A DNA stretch of 64,000 nt from an uncultured Lachnospiraceae bacterium (GCA_910588295.1 CAJUQO010000006.1:21054-85053); one strand, 5' to 3'. Positions 35,232 through 44,942 are shown, numbered from the stretch's first letter. The notes: generated from the sequence alone by a model not told the origin. Made by a program: numbers and translations.

Positions 35232-36500
35232 ATGAAGAAAGAAATGATCGCAATGCTTCTGGCAGGTGGACAGGGCAGCCGTTTGGGCGTCCTGACGGAG
35301 AAAGTTGCCAAGCCTGCTGTGGCATTCGGCGGTAAATATCGTATTATCGATTTCCCGCTCAGTAATTGTATCAATTCCGGAGTAGATACCGTAGGTGTAC
35401 TGACCCAGTACCAGCCGTTGCGTTTGAATACCCATATAGGCATCGGTATCCCGTGGGATCTGGATCGCAACGTGGGCGGTGTGACCGTTCTCTCACCCTA
35501 TGAGAAGAGCGGCGGCGCGGAGTGGTACGCCGGCACGGCGGACGCAATCTATCAGAATATGGCCTATATGGAGCAGTACAATCCGGATTACGTATTGATT
35601 CTCTCCGGCGACCATATTTACAAGATGGACTATGAGGTGATGCTGGATTACCACAAAGCCAATAAGGCAGATCTCACCATCGCCTGCATGCCGGTTCCCA
35701 TGGAGGAGGCCAGCCGTTTCGGCGTTATGATCACCGACGGCAACGGCCGGGTGACGGACTTCGAGGAAAAACCGGCCCATCCCAGGAGCAATCTGGCGAA
35801 TATGGGTATTTATATCTTCAGCTGGCCGGTGCTTAAGGAGGCCTTCGAGGAGATGAAAGGGACGGCAAATCTGGATTTCGGTTTCCATATCCTGCCCTAT
35901 CTGCGTGACGGCGGTAAGCGGCTGTATGCCTATGAGTTCAACGGCTACTGGAAAGATGTGGGAACCCTTGGCTCGTACTGGGAAGCCAACATGGAGCTCA
36001 TTGATATTATTCCCGAATTCAATTTATATGAAGAGTTCTGGAAAATCTATACGAAATGTGATGTGATTCGTCCTCAGTATGTGGGGCCGAACGCTGTGAT
36101 CGACCGCAGCCTGATCAGCGAGGGTTGCAACATCGAGGGGGAGGTACATAACTCCGTCATCGGTGTGAATGTATCCGTGGAGTCGGGGGCAGTCGTCCGT
36201 GATTCGATTATCATGGGTGATACGGTGATCGGGAAGAACTGCCGGATCGAGAAAGCGATCATTGCGGAGAATGTCAAGATTGGCGAGAATGTGGTCATGG
36301 GCGAGGGCCCGGAAGCCAAGAACGTCCTGAAACCCAAGGTTTACGCATTTGGCTTGGTAACGATCGGAGAAAATTCTGTGATACCGCCGAATGTGCGGAT
36401 CGGTAAGAATACCGCCATTAAGGCTGTGACGAAACCGGAAGATTATCCGAACGGAGAACTGCCGGCCGGTGGGGCGCTTGTTGGGAAGGACGGTGAATGA
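35232..36500 (+). CDS. glgC: Glucose-1-phosphate adenylyltransferase, catalytic subunit
   Basis: This 422-aa enzyme makes ADP-glucose, the first step of glycogen synthesis. It has the nucleotide-binding start MLLAGGQGSRLGVLT, KPAVAFGGKYRIIDFPLSN near residue 30, SGDHIYKMDY with the catalytic Asp near 129, and a C-terminal left-handed beta-helix of hexapeptide repeats (about 300-420). The start at 35232 follows GAGGTG. Its last four bases overlap glgD. Confidence 0.95.
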   Translation: MKKEMIAMLLAGGQGSRLGVLTEKVAKPAVAFGGKYRIIDFPLSNCINSGVDTVGVLTQYQPLRLNTHIGIGIPWDLDRNVGGVTVLSPYEKSGGAEWYAGTADAIYQNMAYMEQYNPDYVLILSGDHIYKMDYEVMLDYHKANKADLTIACMPVPMEEASRFGVMITDGNGRVTDFEEKPAHPRSNLANMGIYIFSWPVLKEAFEEMKGTANLDFGFHILPYLRDGGKRLYAYEFNGYWKDVGTLGSYWEANMELIDIIPEFNLYEEFWKIYTKCDVIRPQYVGPNAVIDRSLISEGCNIEGEVHNSVIGVNVSVESGAVVRDSIIMGDTVIGKNCRIEKAIIAENVKIGENVVMGEGPEAKNVLKPKVYAFGLVTIGENSVIPPNVRIGKNTAIKAVTKPEDYPNGELPAGGALVGKDGE

Positions 36501-37615
36501 GCATGAGAGCGTTAGGCATTGTATTAGCGGGCGGCAATAACAACAAAATGCGCGAGCTGTCGAACAAAAGAGCGATTGCGGCTATGCCCGTGGCCGGAAG
36601 CTACAGAAGCATCGATTTTGCGCTGAGCAATATGACCAACTCCCGTATCCAGAAGGTGGCCGTACTGACCCAGTATAACGCGCGTTCTTTAAATGAGCAT
36701 TTGAGTTCCTCCAAATGGTGGGACTTCGGAAGAAAACAGGGAGGGCTGTATTTGTTCACTCCCACCGTGACGGCCAGTAACAGCTGGTGGTACAGAGGCA
36801 CGGCAGACGCCATCTACCAGAATCTGGACTGGCTCAAGAGAAGTCACGAACCCTATGTAGTTATCGCATCCGGTGACGGTGTATATAAACTGGATTACAA
36901 CAAGGTGCTGGAATATCATATCGCGAAACGCGCCGATATCACAGTAGTCTGCACGGAGACATCCGACGACGTGACCCGCTTTGGCTGTGTAAAGATGAAT
37001 GAGGACGGCAGGATCGAGGAGTTTGAGGAGAAACCGATGGTGGCATCAACCAACACGATCTCTACCGGTATCTATGTAATCCGCAGACGTCAGCTCATTG
37101 AGTTGATCGAGCGCAGTGCACAGGAAGAACGGTTTGATTTTGTAAAGGACATTCTGATCCGCTATAAGAATCTGAAGAGAGTCTATGGTTACAGGATGGG
37201 TTCCTACTGGAGCAATATCTCCACAGTGGAGTCCTACTACCGGACCAACATGGATTTCCTGAAACCGGAAGTCCGCGACTATTTCTTCATGCAGGGGTCG
37301 GTTGTAATGTCCAAGGTGGATGATCTGCCCCCCGCAAAATATAACCCGGGAAGCGACGTGCGCAACAGTCTGGTATCCAGTGGTTGTATCATTAATGGTA
37401 CAGTAGAAAATTCTGTATTGTTCAAGGATGTTTATGTGGGCAACAATTGTGTGATTAAGAACTCTATCATTCTCAACAATGTGTATTTGGGTGATAATAC
37501 ACATATAGAGAATTGTATCGTAGAGTCCAGGGATACGATTCGAGCCAACTCCTACTATTGCGGTGAAGACAAGATTAAGATCGTTGTTGAAGAGAACGAA
37601 AGATATCCACACTGA
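36497..37615 (+). CDS. glgD: Glucose-1-phosphate adenylyltransferase subunit GlgD
   Basis: This 372-aa GlgC paralogue is the regulatory partner found in Firmicutes. It keeps the fold (RALGIVLAGGNNNKMREL, SYRSIDFALSNMTNS) but has degraded catalytic motifs: SGDGVYKLDY replaces SGDHIYKMDY, and the G-rich GGQGSR loop has become GGNNNK. It overlaps glgC by 4 bases, so the two are co-translated and probably form a heterotetramer. Confidence 0.94.
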   Translation: MSMRALGIVLAGGNNNKMRELSNKRAIAAMPVAGSYRSIDFALSNMTNSRIQKVAVLTQYNARSLNEHLSSSKWWDFGRKQGGLYLFTPTVTASNSWWYRGTADAIYQNLDWLKRSHEPYVVIASGDGVYKLDYNKVLEYHIAKRADITVVCTETSDDVTRFGCVKMNEDGRIEEFEEKPMVASTNTISTGIYVIRRRQLIELIERSAQEERFDFVKDILIRYKNLKRVYGYRMGSYWSNISTVESYYRTNMDFLKPEVRDYFFMQGSVVMSKVDDLPPAKYNPGSDVRNSLVSSGCIINGTVENSVLFKDVYVGNNCVIKNSIILNNVYLGDNTHIENCIVESRDTIRANSYYCGEDKIKIVVEENERYPH

Positions 37616-37837
37616 TCCGCGGCTGCCATTTAGCCATCAGGGCAGGGCATAGTGTACAACAGGTTTTCTTTCTGACTATTGGGTGTGATACGGAAATGCG
37701 GAGCACTTTCTGTGAGGGTACAGAAAAATATAGTGTATGGAAGGGAAGTGCCCTGTTTTTCTTACTAAGCGTACTGTAAGTTTTTACATCGCCATTTTGT
37801 GTATGCAGGTTAACACGTGCACGAATGGAGGTCAATG

Positions 37838-38113
37838 ATGAATATTACAGATGTGAGAGTCCGAAAAGTTTCCAAAGAAGGCAAGATGAAGGCTATCGTG
37901 TCCATTACCATTGACGAAGTGTTTGTGGTACATGACATCAAGGTCATCGAGGGCGATAAGGGTTTGTTCATTGCCATGCCGAGCCGCAAGACGGCAGAGG
38001 GTGAGTACAGGGACATAGCCCATCCGATTAATTCGGATACGAGGGTCAGGATTCAGCAGATCATCCTGGACAGTTATGAGATGGCCATACGAAATGGGAC
38101 GGGCGAAGAATGA
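37838..38113 (+). CDS. spoVG: SpoVG RNA/DNA-binding regulator
   Basis: This 91-aa protein reads MNITDVRVRKVSKEGKMKA, then DEVFVVHDIKVIEGDKGLFI and RDIAHPINSDTR, diagnostic of SpoVG. It is a global post-transcriptional regulator linked to sporulation and envelope control. The second of two adjacent ATG codons was chosen because GGAGG is 6 bases upstream. The 222-bp gap before it contains one small hairpin (TTTCTGT/ACAGAAA, 37707-37726) and nothing else that I recognise. Confidence 0.96.
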   Translation: MNITDVRVRKVSKEGKMKAIVSITIDEVFVVHDIKVIEGDKGLFIAMPSRKTAEGEYRDIAHPINSDTRVRIQQIILDSYEMAIRNGTGEE

Positions 38114-38120
38114 AAGTGAT

Positions 38121-38154
38121 ATAAAGCCGGTGAGCGATACGTTCACCGGCTTTA
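38121..38154 (+). terminator. Terminator after spoVG
   Basis: ATAAAGCCGGTGA and TCACCGGCTTTAT form a 13-bp perfect stem around an 8-base loop, 7 bases after the stop codon. Confidence 0.8.
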
Positions 38155-38221
38155 TATTGGCGGCGCGGACGCCGGCGGGCCATGGGACGGAATATGTGCG
38201 GAGGGGAGAGAAAAAACCTAT

Positions 38222-39646
38222 ATGGATTTACCGGAAAAATTTGAGGAACGGATGAAGACGATGCTGGGAGCCGAATACCCGCCATTTGCGGCCTCCTATG
38301 ATGAGCCGCGTACCTGGGGGCTCAGGGTGAATACGCTGAAGATTACGCCGGAGGAATTCCTGCGTATGGCCCCTTTTCATCTGAAGAAAATTCCCTGGGC
38401 GGAGAACGGGTTTTATTATGAGGAAGAAGACCGGCCCTCGCGGCATCCCTATTATTTTGCGGGGCTGTATTATCTGCAGGAGCCAAGCGCTATGGCGCCG
38501 GCCCCGCGGCTGGAGGTAGAGCCAGGGGAGCGGGTGCTGGATCTGTGCGCAGCGCCGGGGGGGAAGTCTACGGAGCTGGGGGCGCGGCTGAAAGGACGGG
38601 GGCTTCTGGTCTCCAATGATATCAGCGGGCCCCGGATGAAAGGGCTGTTAAAAAACATAGAGATGTTTGGGATCACCAATGCCTTTCTGACCAATGAGGA
38701 GCCGGAGCGGCTGGCCCGGTGCTTTCCGGAGTATTTTGACAAGATCCTGGTGGATGCGCCCTGTTCCGGGGAGGGGATGTTCCGCAAGGAACCGGCTATG
38801 TTGGAGGCCTGGACGCCGCAGAAGTCGGAGGCCTGTGCCGGGATGCAGGCAGGGATCTTGGATGGGGCGGTGAAAATGCTGCGCCCTGGCGGGCTGCTTC
38901 TGTACTCCACCTGCACGTTCGCCCCGATGGAAAATGAGGGGAGCATAAGCCGTATCCTGGGGCGCTGTCCCGAGCTGGAGCCGGAGGATATGCTGCCTTG
39001 TGAGGGATTTGCCCCAGGAGTGCCGGAGTGGGGCGACGGTCTGCCGGGACTGGAAAAGAGCGTGCGGCTGTGGCCCCACCGGATCGGCGGGGAGGGGCAT
39101 TATATGGCCCTGCTGCGGAAACGGGGAGGGGACGGGCCGATACAGGTTGCCGGCGAAGAACAGGGGAAAAACCGTCGGAAAAAACGCGGCTCCCGGAAAG
39201 AATCCGGCGGTGCGCGGATAGACGGGGAACAGAGGCGGCTTCTTGATGATTTCTTTGCCCATATGGATCTTCCGTTTGGCCGTGATCGGCTGGAGGTGCG
39301 GGGGGCTATGGTCTATGTGCTGCCGGAGGCGGCTATTCCCCGGGGCCTCTCCTTTGTGCGCAACGGGCTTTTGGCCGGGGAGTTAAAGAAAGGGCGTTTC
39401 GAACCGTCCCAGCCTCTGGCTATGGCCCTTGCGGCTTCCCAGTATGATTCCTGCCTGAACCTGGCGGCGGATGATCCGCGCACAGCGCGGTATCTGAGGG
39501 GGGAGTCCCTGCAGACGGCGTCCGGCGAGTGCGTCCGGGAGAAAGGCTGGCAGCTGGTCTGTGTGGACGGTTATCCCCTGGGCTGGGGAAAACTGGTAAA
39601 CGGGGTGCTGCGTAATAAGTACCTGTCCGGGTGGAGATTAAATTGA
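38222..39646 (+). CDS. RsmB/RsmF-type rRNA (cytosine-C5) methyltransferase
   Basis: This 474-aa SAM-dependent RNA methyltransferase has the N-terminal LRVNTLK motif, the SAM loop VLDLCAAPGGKST near residue 107, and the two catalytic cysteines in DAPCSGEGMF (near 180) and STCTF (near 230). A C-terminal PUA-like domain ends PLGWGKLVNGVLRNKYLSGW. Architecture matches YebU/RsmF (16S m5C). The exact target base is not shown by the sequence. The ribosome site is weak (GGGGAGAG at 10 bases). Confidence 0.92.
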   Translation: MDLPEKFEERMKTMLGAEYPPFAASYDEPRTWGLRVNTLKITPEEFLRMAPFHLKKIPWAENGFYYEEEDRPSRHPYYFAGLYYLQEPSAMAPAPRLEVEPGERVLDLCAAPGGKSTELGARLKGRGLLVSNDISGPRMKGLLKNIEMFGITNAFLTNEEPERLARCFPEYFDKILVDAPCSGEGMFRKEPAMLEAWTPQKSEACAGMQAGILDGAVKMLRPGGLLLYSTCTFAPMENEGSISRILGRCPELEPEDMLPCEGFAPGVPEWGDGLPGLEKSVRLWPHRIGGEGHYMALLRKRGGDGPIQVAGEEQGKNRRKKRGSRKESGGARIDGEQRRLLDDFFAHMDLPFGRDRLEVRGAMVYVLPEAAIPRGLSFVRNGLLAGELKKGRFEPSQPLAMALAASQYDSCLNLAADDPRTARYLRGESLQTASGECVREKGWQLVCVDGYPLGWGKLVNGVLRNKYLSGWRLN

Positions 39647-39792
39647 GACAGTGCAGGCAGGGATATACGGTTATGGGGCGTACCGTGACAAAAAGAACTG
39701 TGTCGAAGGGGGCAAAATAGTCAGGAATGCTGTAAATAAATCAGAAAATATACACAATTATTGCGAAAAGATTACGAAAAAATAAAAAATAC

Positions 39793-39821
39793 TTTTCATA
39801 TGGGACAATCCATGGTATAAT
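39793..39821 (+). promoter_or_regulatory. Promoter of the coiled-coil/3D-domain gene
   Basis: TTTTCA, 17-base spacer, TATAAT, 29 bases before the gene start. It follows a 170-bp gap with no other signal. Confidence 0.6.
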
Positions 39822-39849
39822 GGGCGTACTAAAATGTGAGGTGCACATG

Positions 39850-41043
39850 ATGGGAAGGAAAACAGCGGCTGTTCTTCTTTCTCTATTGTTGACGCTGGCA
39901 ATAGGGCTGGATTGTTATGCCCAGACCACCCAGGAGAAGATCGACAGTAAGAAAGCGGAACAAAGAGAGACGAAAGCCAATTATCAGACGGCCCAAAAAG
40001 CGCTGGAAAGCCTGCGCAGTAAAAAGAATGATAAGGAAGCCTATCTGACGGAGCTGAACAGTCAGATGGAGGAGCTGAAAGAAACTCTGGCCAAGCTGGA
40101 GAGGCAGTACGAAGAGAAACAAAGTGAGTTAAAGCTGGTACAGACAGAACTGTCCGATGCGGAAGTGCTGAAGGAGCAGCAGTATGAGGATATGAAGCTC
40201 CGTATCCAATATATGTACGAGAACGGCGAATCCAGTTACATAGAGCTTTTGTTCAGCGCCCAGAGCCTGGCGGATTTTCTGAATAAAGCAGACCAGATCT
40301 CCGCGATCGCTGAATACGACCGTGAGATGCTGGAGGAGTACGAGAAGACAATTCAGATCATTGAGGAAAAGGAACTTCAGGTTCAGGAGGAGGAAGCGGC
40401 CATCGCCCAGCTCCAGAGTGAATATGAGGAGAAGGAGGAGGAAGTGGCCCTTCTCGTCGAAGATACATATATCCAGATCCGAGAGTATGAGAGCGAGATC
40501 GAGGACAGCAAGTCGGAGGTTTCCAGGCTGCTCAGCCAGATCAGCAGCCAGGAAAATGAACTGAATGCGCTGATCAAGAAGCAGAAGGACGAGCAGGCTG
40601 CCGCAGCCCTGGCAAGGAAAAAGGCAGAAGAGGAGAAAGCGGCCCGACAGGCTGCCGCCGCTCAGAACGGGGCCGCACAAAAGACGCCGGAGAAAACGTC
40701 GGAAAAGCCACCCTCATCTTCCGGTAATTCCGAGCCTTCCAAGTCCCAGGGCAGCAGTTCTTCGGGCAAATATCTGGGTCGGTTTAAATTAACGGCGTAC
40801 TGCGCTTGTGAGAAATGCTGCGGTAAATCCGACGGCATTACAGCGAGCGGCACAAAGGCGACCCAGGGCCGCACAGTGGCCATGGGAGGTATCCCTCTGG
40901 GCACAAAGATCAGTATCAACGGTACGGTCTATACGGTGGAGGATCGGGGGACGGTTTACGGACACGTGGACATATTTAAGAACAGCCATCAGGCAGCCAG
41001 GAACTTTGGCGTACATTATGCGGATGTATATCGGGTAAGCTGA
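39850..41043 (+). CDS. Secreted coiled-coil protein with C-terminal 3D domain
   Basis: This 397-aa exported protein has a signal peptide ending near CYAQ (residue 26). A long coiled coil follows (about 28-265), of the PcsB/EnvC type that positions wall hydrolases. A Ser/Pro-rich linker (280-315) leads to a 3D (DPBB) domain: FKLTAYCACEKCCG, GITASGTKATQGRTVA, and the acidic residues in VEDRGTVYGHVDIF and NFGV. 3D domains occur in MltA/Rpf-like transglycosylases, so a wall-cleaving role in growth or spore germination is inferred. GAGGTG is 6 bases before the start. Confidence 0.88.
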   Translation: MGRKTAAVLLSLLLTLAIGLDCYAQTTQEKIDSKKAEQRETKANYQTAQKALESLRSKKNDKEAYLTELNSQMEELKETLAKLERQYEEKQSELKLVQTELSDAEVLKEQQYEDMKLRIQYMYENGESSYIELLFSAQSLADFLNKADQISAIAEYDREMLEEYEKTIQIIEEKELQVQEEEAAIAQLQSEYEEKEEEVALLVEDTYIQIREYESEIEDSKSEVSRLLSQISSQENELNALIKKQKDEQAAAALARKKAEEEKAARQAAAAQNGAAQKTPEKTSEKPPSSSGNSEPSKSQGSSSSGKYLGRFKLTAYCACEKCCGKSDGITASGTKATQGRTVAMGGIPLGTKISINGTVYTVEDRGTVYGHVDIFKNSHQAARNFGVHYADVYRVS

Positions 41044-41078
41044 GACAGGGAAAGGCTCGGTTTGCCCTGGCATATAAG

Positions 41079-41121
41079 ACAGGTATTTTCTTTTCGGAAG
41101 GAAGAGAATACCTGTTTTTTT
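41079..41121 (+). terminator. Terminator after the 3D-domain gene
   Basis: ACAGGTATTTTCTT pairs with AAGAGAATACCTGT with one mismatch, followed by seven T. Confidence 0.82.
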
Positions 41122-41303
41122 GGCGTGTTTTTTTCTGTGCCCGGATGATTTTCAGGAGATACCGGAAATTGTAGCAGTTCAGACGAACCGGCCTGTTGCC
41201 AGAAATTTCCATAATTTTCCAGAAAAGTTGAAATTTTCCAATTCCTGTGATAAATTAACTTACAGCGGTTTTATGAGGTATACACGGAATTGGAGGATCG
41301 CCT

Positions 41304-42635
41304 ATGGTGAGAGAGTATTTTGAGCAGAATGTGTATGAGGCGTTTCAACAGCGTATAAAACTAATTTTCGAAGAATTTGACAACATTTATATATCATTTT
41401 CGGGAGGAAAAGACAGCGGACTGCTGCTCAATATGGTGTTGGATTATCAGAAGGCATATTATCCAGATCGGAGAGTCGCTGTGTTTCATCAGGATTTTGA
41501 GGCGCAGTATACGGTGACGACCGAATATGTAGAAAAAACTTTTGAGCGGATCCGTGAGGATGTAGAGCCTTACTGGGTTTGTCTGCCGATGGCGACGCGT
41601 ACAGCGCTCAGCAGCTATCAGATGTACTGGTATCCCTGGGATGATAAGAAGGAAGAAAGCTGGGTAAGGCCCATGCCCGACAAGGATTATGTCATCAATC
41701 TGGATAATAATCCGATGATGACTTACCGTTACCGGATGCATCAGGAGGATCTGGCAAAGCAATTTGGCCGCTGGTTTCGTATGTCCCACGGCGATAGGAA
41801 GACGGTGTGTCTGCTGGGGATGCGGGCTGATGAGTCCCTGCAGCGTTACAGTGGTTTTTTGAATAAAAAATACGGCTATAAAGGGGAGTGCTGGATTACC
41901 AAACAGTTTAAAGATGTGTGGTGTGCCTCTCCGATGTATGACTGGAGCGTGCAGGATGTGTGGCATGCCTATGCACAGTTTGGCTATGAGTATAACCATC
42001 TGTATGACCTATATTATATGGCAGGCCTGACGGTGGGGCAGATGCGTGTGGCTTCGCCGTTTAATGACTATTCCAAGGACTCGCTGAATCTGTATCGGGT
42101 CATTGACCCGCAGATATGGGTAAAACTAGTGGGAAGGGTACAGGGCGCTAATTTTGCCAGTATATACGGCAAGACAAAAGCCATGGGTTATCGCAACGCG
42201 ACACTCCCCGCCGGGCACACCTGGAAATCTTATACTTTCTTTCTGCTGGACACCCTTCCGGTCCGTCTGCGCAACAACTACGTCAAAAAATTTAATACTT
42301 CCATGGAATTTTGGCATAAGACAGGCGGCGGCCTGGATGAGGAAACGATCCAGGAGCTGGAAGCCCATGGCTATGATATCCGCAGAAACGGCGTTTCTAA
42401 TTATACACTGAATAAAAAATCAAGAATAATTTTTACGGGTAAGATTCCGGATCATACGGATGATATTAAATCTTCCAGGGATATCCCCAGCTGGAAACGC
42501 ATGTGTTTCTGCATTCTGAAAAATGACCATATCTGCCGGTTTATGGGATTTGGCATGACGAGGGAACAGCAGAGAAGGATCAATATGATCCGGAATAAAT
42601 ACAAAAGCGTGGAGGAGATGTCCTATGGAGTATAG
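41304..42635 (+). CDS. IbrA-like PAPS reductase-family (DUF3440) protein
   Basis: This 443-aa protein carries the PP-loop SFSGGKDSGLL near residue 33, which adenylates substrates in PAPS reductases, sulfurtransferases and DndC. A DUF3440 C-terminal part contains RSRI-like and KRMCFCILKND segments. It overlaps by 11 bases a ParB-like partner gene. The same pair is known as IbrA/IbrB in E. coli, where it activates expression of immunoglobulin-binding surface proteins; the biochemistry is unresolved. GGAGG lies before the ATG. A role in nucleic-acid or tRNA modification is only inference. Confidence 0.85.
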   Translation: MVREYFEQNVYEAFQQRIKLIFEEFDNIYISFSGGKDSGLLLNMVLDYQKAYYPDRRVAVFHQDFEAQYTVTTEYVEKTFERIREDVEPYWVCLPMATRTALSSYQMYWYPWDDKKEESWVRPMPDKDYVINLDNNPMMTYRYRMHQEDLAKQFGRWFRMSHGDRKTVCLLGMRADESLQRYSGFLNKKYGYKGECWITKQFKDVWCASPMYDWSVQDVWHAYAQFGYEYNHLYDLYYMAGLTVGQMRVASPFNDYSKDSLNLYRVIDPQIWVKLVGRVQGANFASIYGKTKAMGYRNATLPAGHTWKSYTFFLLDTLPVRLRNNYVKKFNTSMEFWHKTGGGLDEETIQELEAHGYDIRRNGVSNYTLNKKSRIIFTGKIPDHTDDIKSSRDIPSWKRMCFCILKNDHICRFMGFGMTREQQRRINMIRNKYKSVEEMSYGV

Positions 42636-43152
42636 GAGTCCTGTCTATAATGTAATCGCAGTGCCGATCGATAAGATTAAGCCGAATACATATAACCCCA
42701 ATGCGGTGGCGCCCCCGGAAATGAAGCTGCTGTACGACAGTATCCGGGTAGACGGTTATACCATGCCGATCGTGTGTTACTATAATAAAGAGAATGATGA
42801 GTATATTATCGTGGATGGTTTTCATCGTTACCGGGTGATGCTAGAGCATCCGGATATCCGTGAGAGGGAGAAGGGGATGCTGCCGGTAGCGGTCATCAAT
42901 AAGTCCATTGACCAGAGGATGGCCAGCACGATCCGGCACAACCGTGCCCGGGGGAGCCATAATGTGGATATGATGAGCAATATTGTGAAGGAGCTGCATG
43001 AGCTGGGCCGGTCGGATGCCTGGATCTCCAAGCATCTGGGCATGGATCGGGATGAGATCCTGCGGCTCAAGCAGATCACAGGTCTGGCGGCTCTCTTTAA
43101 GGATGTCGGATTCGGAAAGGCCTGGCAGCCTGCGGAGGAAATAGAGGAATAA
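42625..43152 (+). CDS. IbrB-like ParB/Srx-domain protein
   Basis: This 175-aa protein has a ParB/sulfiredoxin-type N-terminal domain: IKPNTYNPNAVAPPEMKLL, IVDGFHRYRVM near residue 60, and STIRHNRARGSHNV near 102. A short helical C-terminus resembles a ParB HTH (SDAWISKHLGMDRDEILRLK). ParB-fold proteins of this kind bind CTP or ATP. Its start lies inside the IbrA-like gene, so the two are co-translated. Confidence 0.85.
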   Translation: MEYRSPVYNVIAVPIDKIKPNTYNPNAVAPPEMKLLYDSIRVDGYTMPIVCYYNKENDEYIIVDGFHRYRVMLEHPDIREREKGMLPVAVINKSIDQRMASTIRHNRARGSHNVDMMSNIVKELHELGRSDAWISKHLGMDRDEILRLKQITGLAALFKDVGFGKAWQPAEEIEE

Positions 43153-43273
43153 GAGCAGGAGTCCTCTGAACCGGGAAGACCATAGGAGGCTGCCGGGAGA
43201 ATGAATCTCAGTTTTGTGTTAAAGGCAGAAACGAATCTGGCAATGGTGAAAATTTACCGCGCGGGTTATGACA

Positions 43274-43301
43274 GGGCAGACCAGAAGGATGTGCCCTTTT
43301 T
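43274..43301 (+). terminator. Terminator after the IbrA/IbrB-like operon
   Basis: GGGCA and TGCCC enclose a small inner pairing (CC/GG), followed by five T. It is short but well placed, 120 bases after the stop. Confidence 0.5.
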
Positions 43302-43364
43302 ATGCTACATACAAAATCCGTGGATACTGGAAAGTGCTTGAAAAGTAATCCGAAAATTCATGGC

Positions 43365-43393
43365 TTGGCGGGACGCGGCTTTTGCGTTATAAT
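43365..43393 (+). promoter_or_regulatory. apbE operon promoter
   Basis: TTGGCG, 17-base spacer, TATAAT, 53 bases before the apbE start. Confidence 0.68.
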
Positions 43394-43446
43394 GCGTTTA
43401 TTACGGATCCTGAATAAAAAGATAGGAGAGAAGATCGGGCAGGCAG

Positions 43447-44466
43447 ATGGATAGAAATGAAATGAGCCTCCGTGGGAAGGCCGGACAATGGAGGAGGACG
43501 GCCCGGTTTGGGGCAACCGCTGCTCTGGCATTGTTTTTTCTGTTTTTTGGAGGCTGTGGGAACGGAAAACAGGAGGAGAGCCGCACAGGTTACTATTTTG
43601 ATACGGTGGTCTCGCTCAGGCTCTACGGAGTGAAAGACGAGAAGGTGTTCGAGGGCTGTTTTGCAATCTGCGAGGAGCTGGAGCGGACGTTCAGCCGCAC
43701 CCGGGAAGACAGCGAGCTGTATGCGGTGAATCATCGGTCTTCGGACACGGTGGAGGTGTCGGAGGAGCTGTCGGAGCTGATCGAAGCGGGACTTTCTTAT
43801 TATAATATAACGGATGGCGCTTTTGACATCACGGTGGCGCCCCTGTCGGAAATATGGGATTTTAAGAGCAAGGAGGGGAAGGTTCCCTCCGAAGAAATCC
43901 TGCAGGAGGCGCTGGATAGAGTGGATGCATCGAAAGTGAGGCTGGAAGGCCGGACGCTGACCTTCGCCTCGCCGGATACGATGCTGGAGCTGGGAGCCGT
44001 CGTGAAGGGTTATGCGGCGGATCGTCTGAAAGAATATCTGGAGGAGCAGGGAGTCACGGCCGGAACGATCAACCTGGGGGGCAACGTGTTGACCATAGGA
44101 AACAAACCGGACGGAACGAACTGGAAGATCGGCCTGCAGAAACCCTTTGGTGATTCCGGGGAGATCATCGAGACTGTGGAGGTCTCGGGCCAGTCGGTGG
44201 TTTCCTCCGGTGTGTATGAGCGGTATTTCCGGAAAGACGGGCAGCTGTACCACCACATCTTGGATGCGCGTACCGGCTATCCGGTGGAGAACGGCTTGTG
44301 GCAGGTGAGTATCCGCTCGGAGAAATCACTGGCCGGGGATTTGCTGAGTACTGTATGTTTCTTGCTAGGGCCGGAGAAGGGGATGGCCTATGTGGAATCC
44401 CTGGAGGGAGTGGAGGCGAGTTTTATCGACGAGGATCTGCAGATCACTCACTCCAGCGGCTGGTGA
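43447..44466 (+). CDS. apbE: FAD:protein FMN transferase lipoprotein
   Basis: This 339-aa exported enzyme attaches FMN covalently to proteins such as RnfG/RnfD. A signal sequence ends in the lipobox FFGGCG (Cys at residue 38). Conserved motifs are YYFDTVVSLRLYG, GAFDITVAPL near 139, LGAVVKGYAADRL near 182, NLGGNVLTIG near 210, and HHILDARTGYPVENG near 276. The following NusG-II and Gx-transporter genes commonly accompany it in Clostridia. Confidence 0.94.
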   Translation: MDRNEMSLRGKAGQWRRTARFGATAALALFFLFFGGCGNGKQEESRTGYYFDTVVSLRLYGVKDEKVFEGCFAICEELERTFSRTREDSELYAVNHRSSDTVEVSEELSELIEAGLSYYNITDGAFDITVAPLSEIWDFKSKEGKVPSEEILQEALDRVDASKVRLEGRTLTFASPDTMLELGAVVKGYAADRLKEYLEEQGVTAGTINLGGNVLTIGNKPDGTNWKIGLQKPFGDSGEIIETVEVSGQSVVSSGVYERYFRKDGQLYHHILDARTGYPVENGLWQVSIRSEKSLAGDLLSTVCFLLGPEKGMAYVESLEGVEASFIDEDLQITHSSGW

Positions 44467-44497
44467 TCAGCAGTTTTGTGAAAGGATTTTCCGGGCG

Positions 44498-44860
44498 ATG
44501 AAAAAGAGAGACATCATATTGGCAGCAGTTGTTCTGGCGCTGGCGGGGATTGTATGGGCAGTCTTGCAGTTCGCGCCGGGCCAGACCGGTTCGATGCTGC
44601 GGATCACGGTGGACGGCCAGGTGTATGGGGAATATTCTCTGGAGGAGAATCGCACGATCGGGATTGGCGGTACGAATACCTGTGTCATTGCGAACGGCAT
44701 TGTTTCCATGACCGAGGCAGACTGCACGGATCTGATCTGTGTGCATACCAAAAGCATTGACGCTAGGGGCGGCACGATTGTGTGCATGCCCAATCGGGTG
44801 GTATTGGAGATCGTAGATCCCAGGGGGGACGGTGATACGCCGGATGCGGTGGCGGGATAG
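44498..44860 (+). CDS. NusG domain II-containing protein
   Basis: This 120-aa protein has one N-terminal transmembrane helix (about residues 6-24) and an external NusG_II domain: ITVDGQVYGEYSL, IVSMTEADCTDLICVHTKSI and GGTIVCMPNRVVLEI. The genes around it suggest a role with ApbE-flavinylated electron carriers; no activity is established. Confidence 0.88.
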   Translation: MKKRDIILAAVVLALAGIVWAVLQFAPGQTGSMLRITVDGQVYGEYSLEENRTIGIGGTNTCVIANGIVSMTEADCTDLICVHTKSIDARGGTIVCMPNRVVLEIVDPRGDGDTPDAVAG

Positions 44861-44942
44861 GCCCGCGGGCATATACGGGCAATAACCCCGGCAAACCAAA
44901 ATGCCCACGAGTATAAAAGTGTTTGCGAAAAGATCGGGAGAT

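Noticed and set aside
43201..43341. Possible 46-aa gene after the IbrB-like gene (GGAGG, then ATG)
   Set aside because: A terminator hairpin with T5 (43274-43301) runs through its middle and the protein has no recognisable feature.
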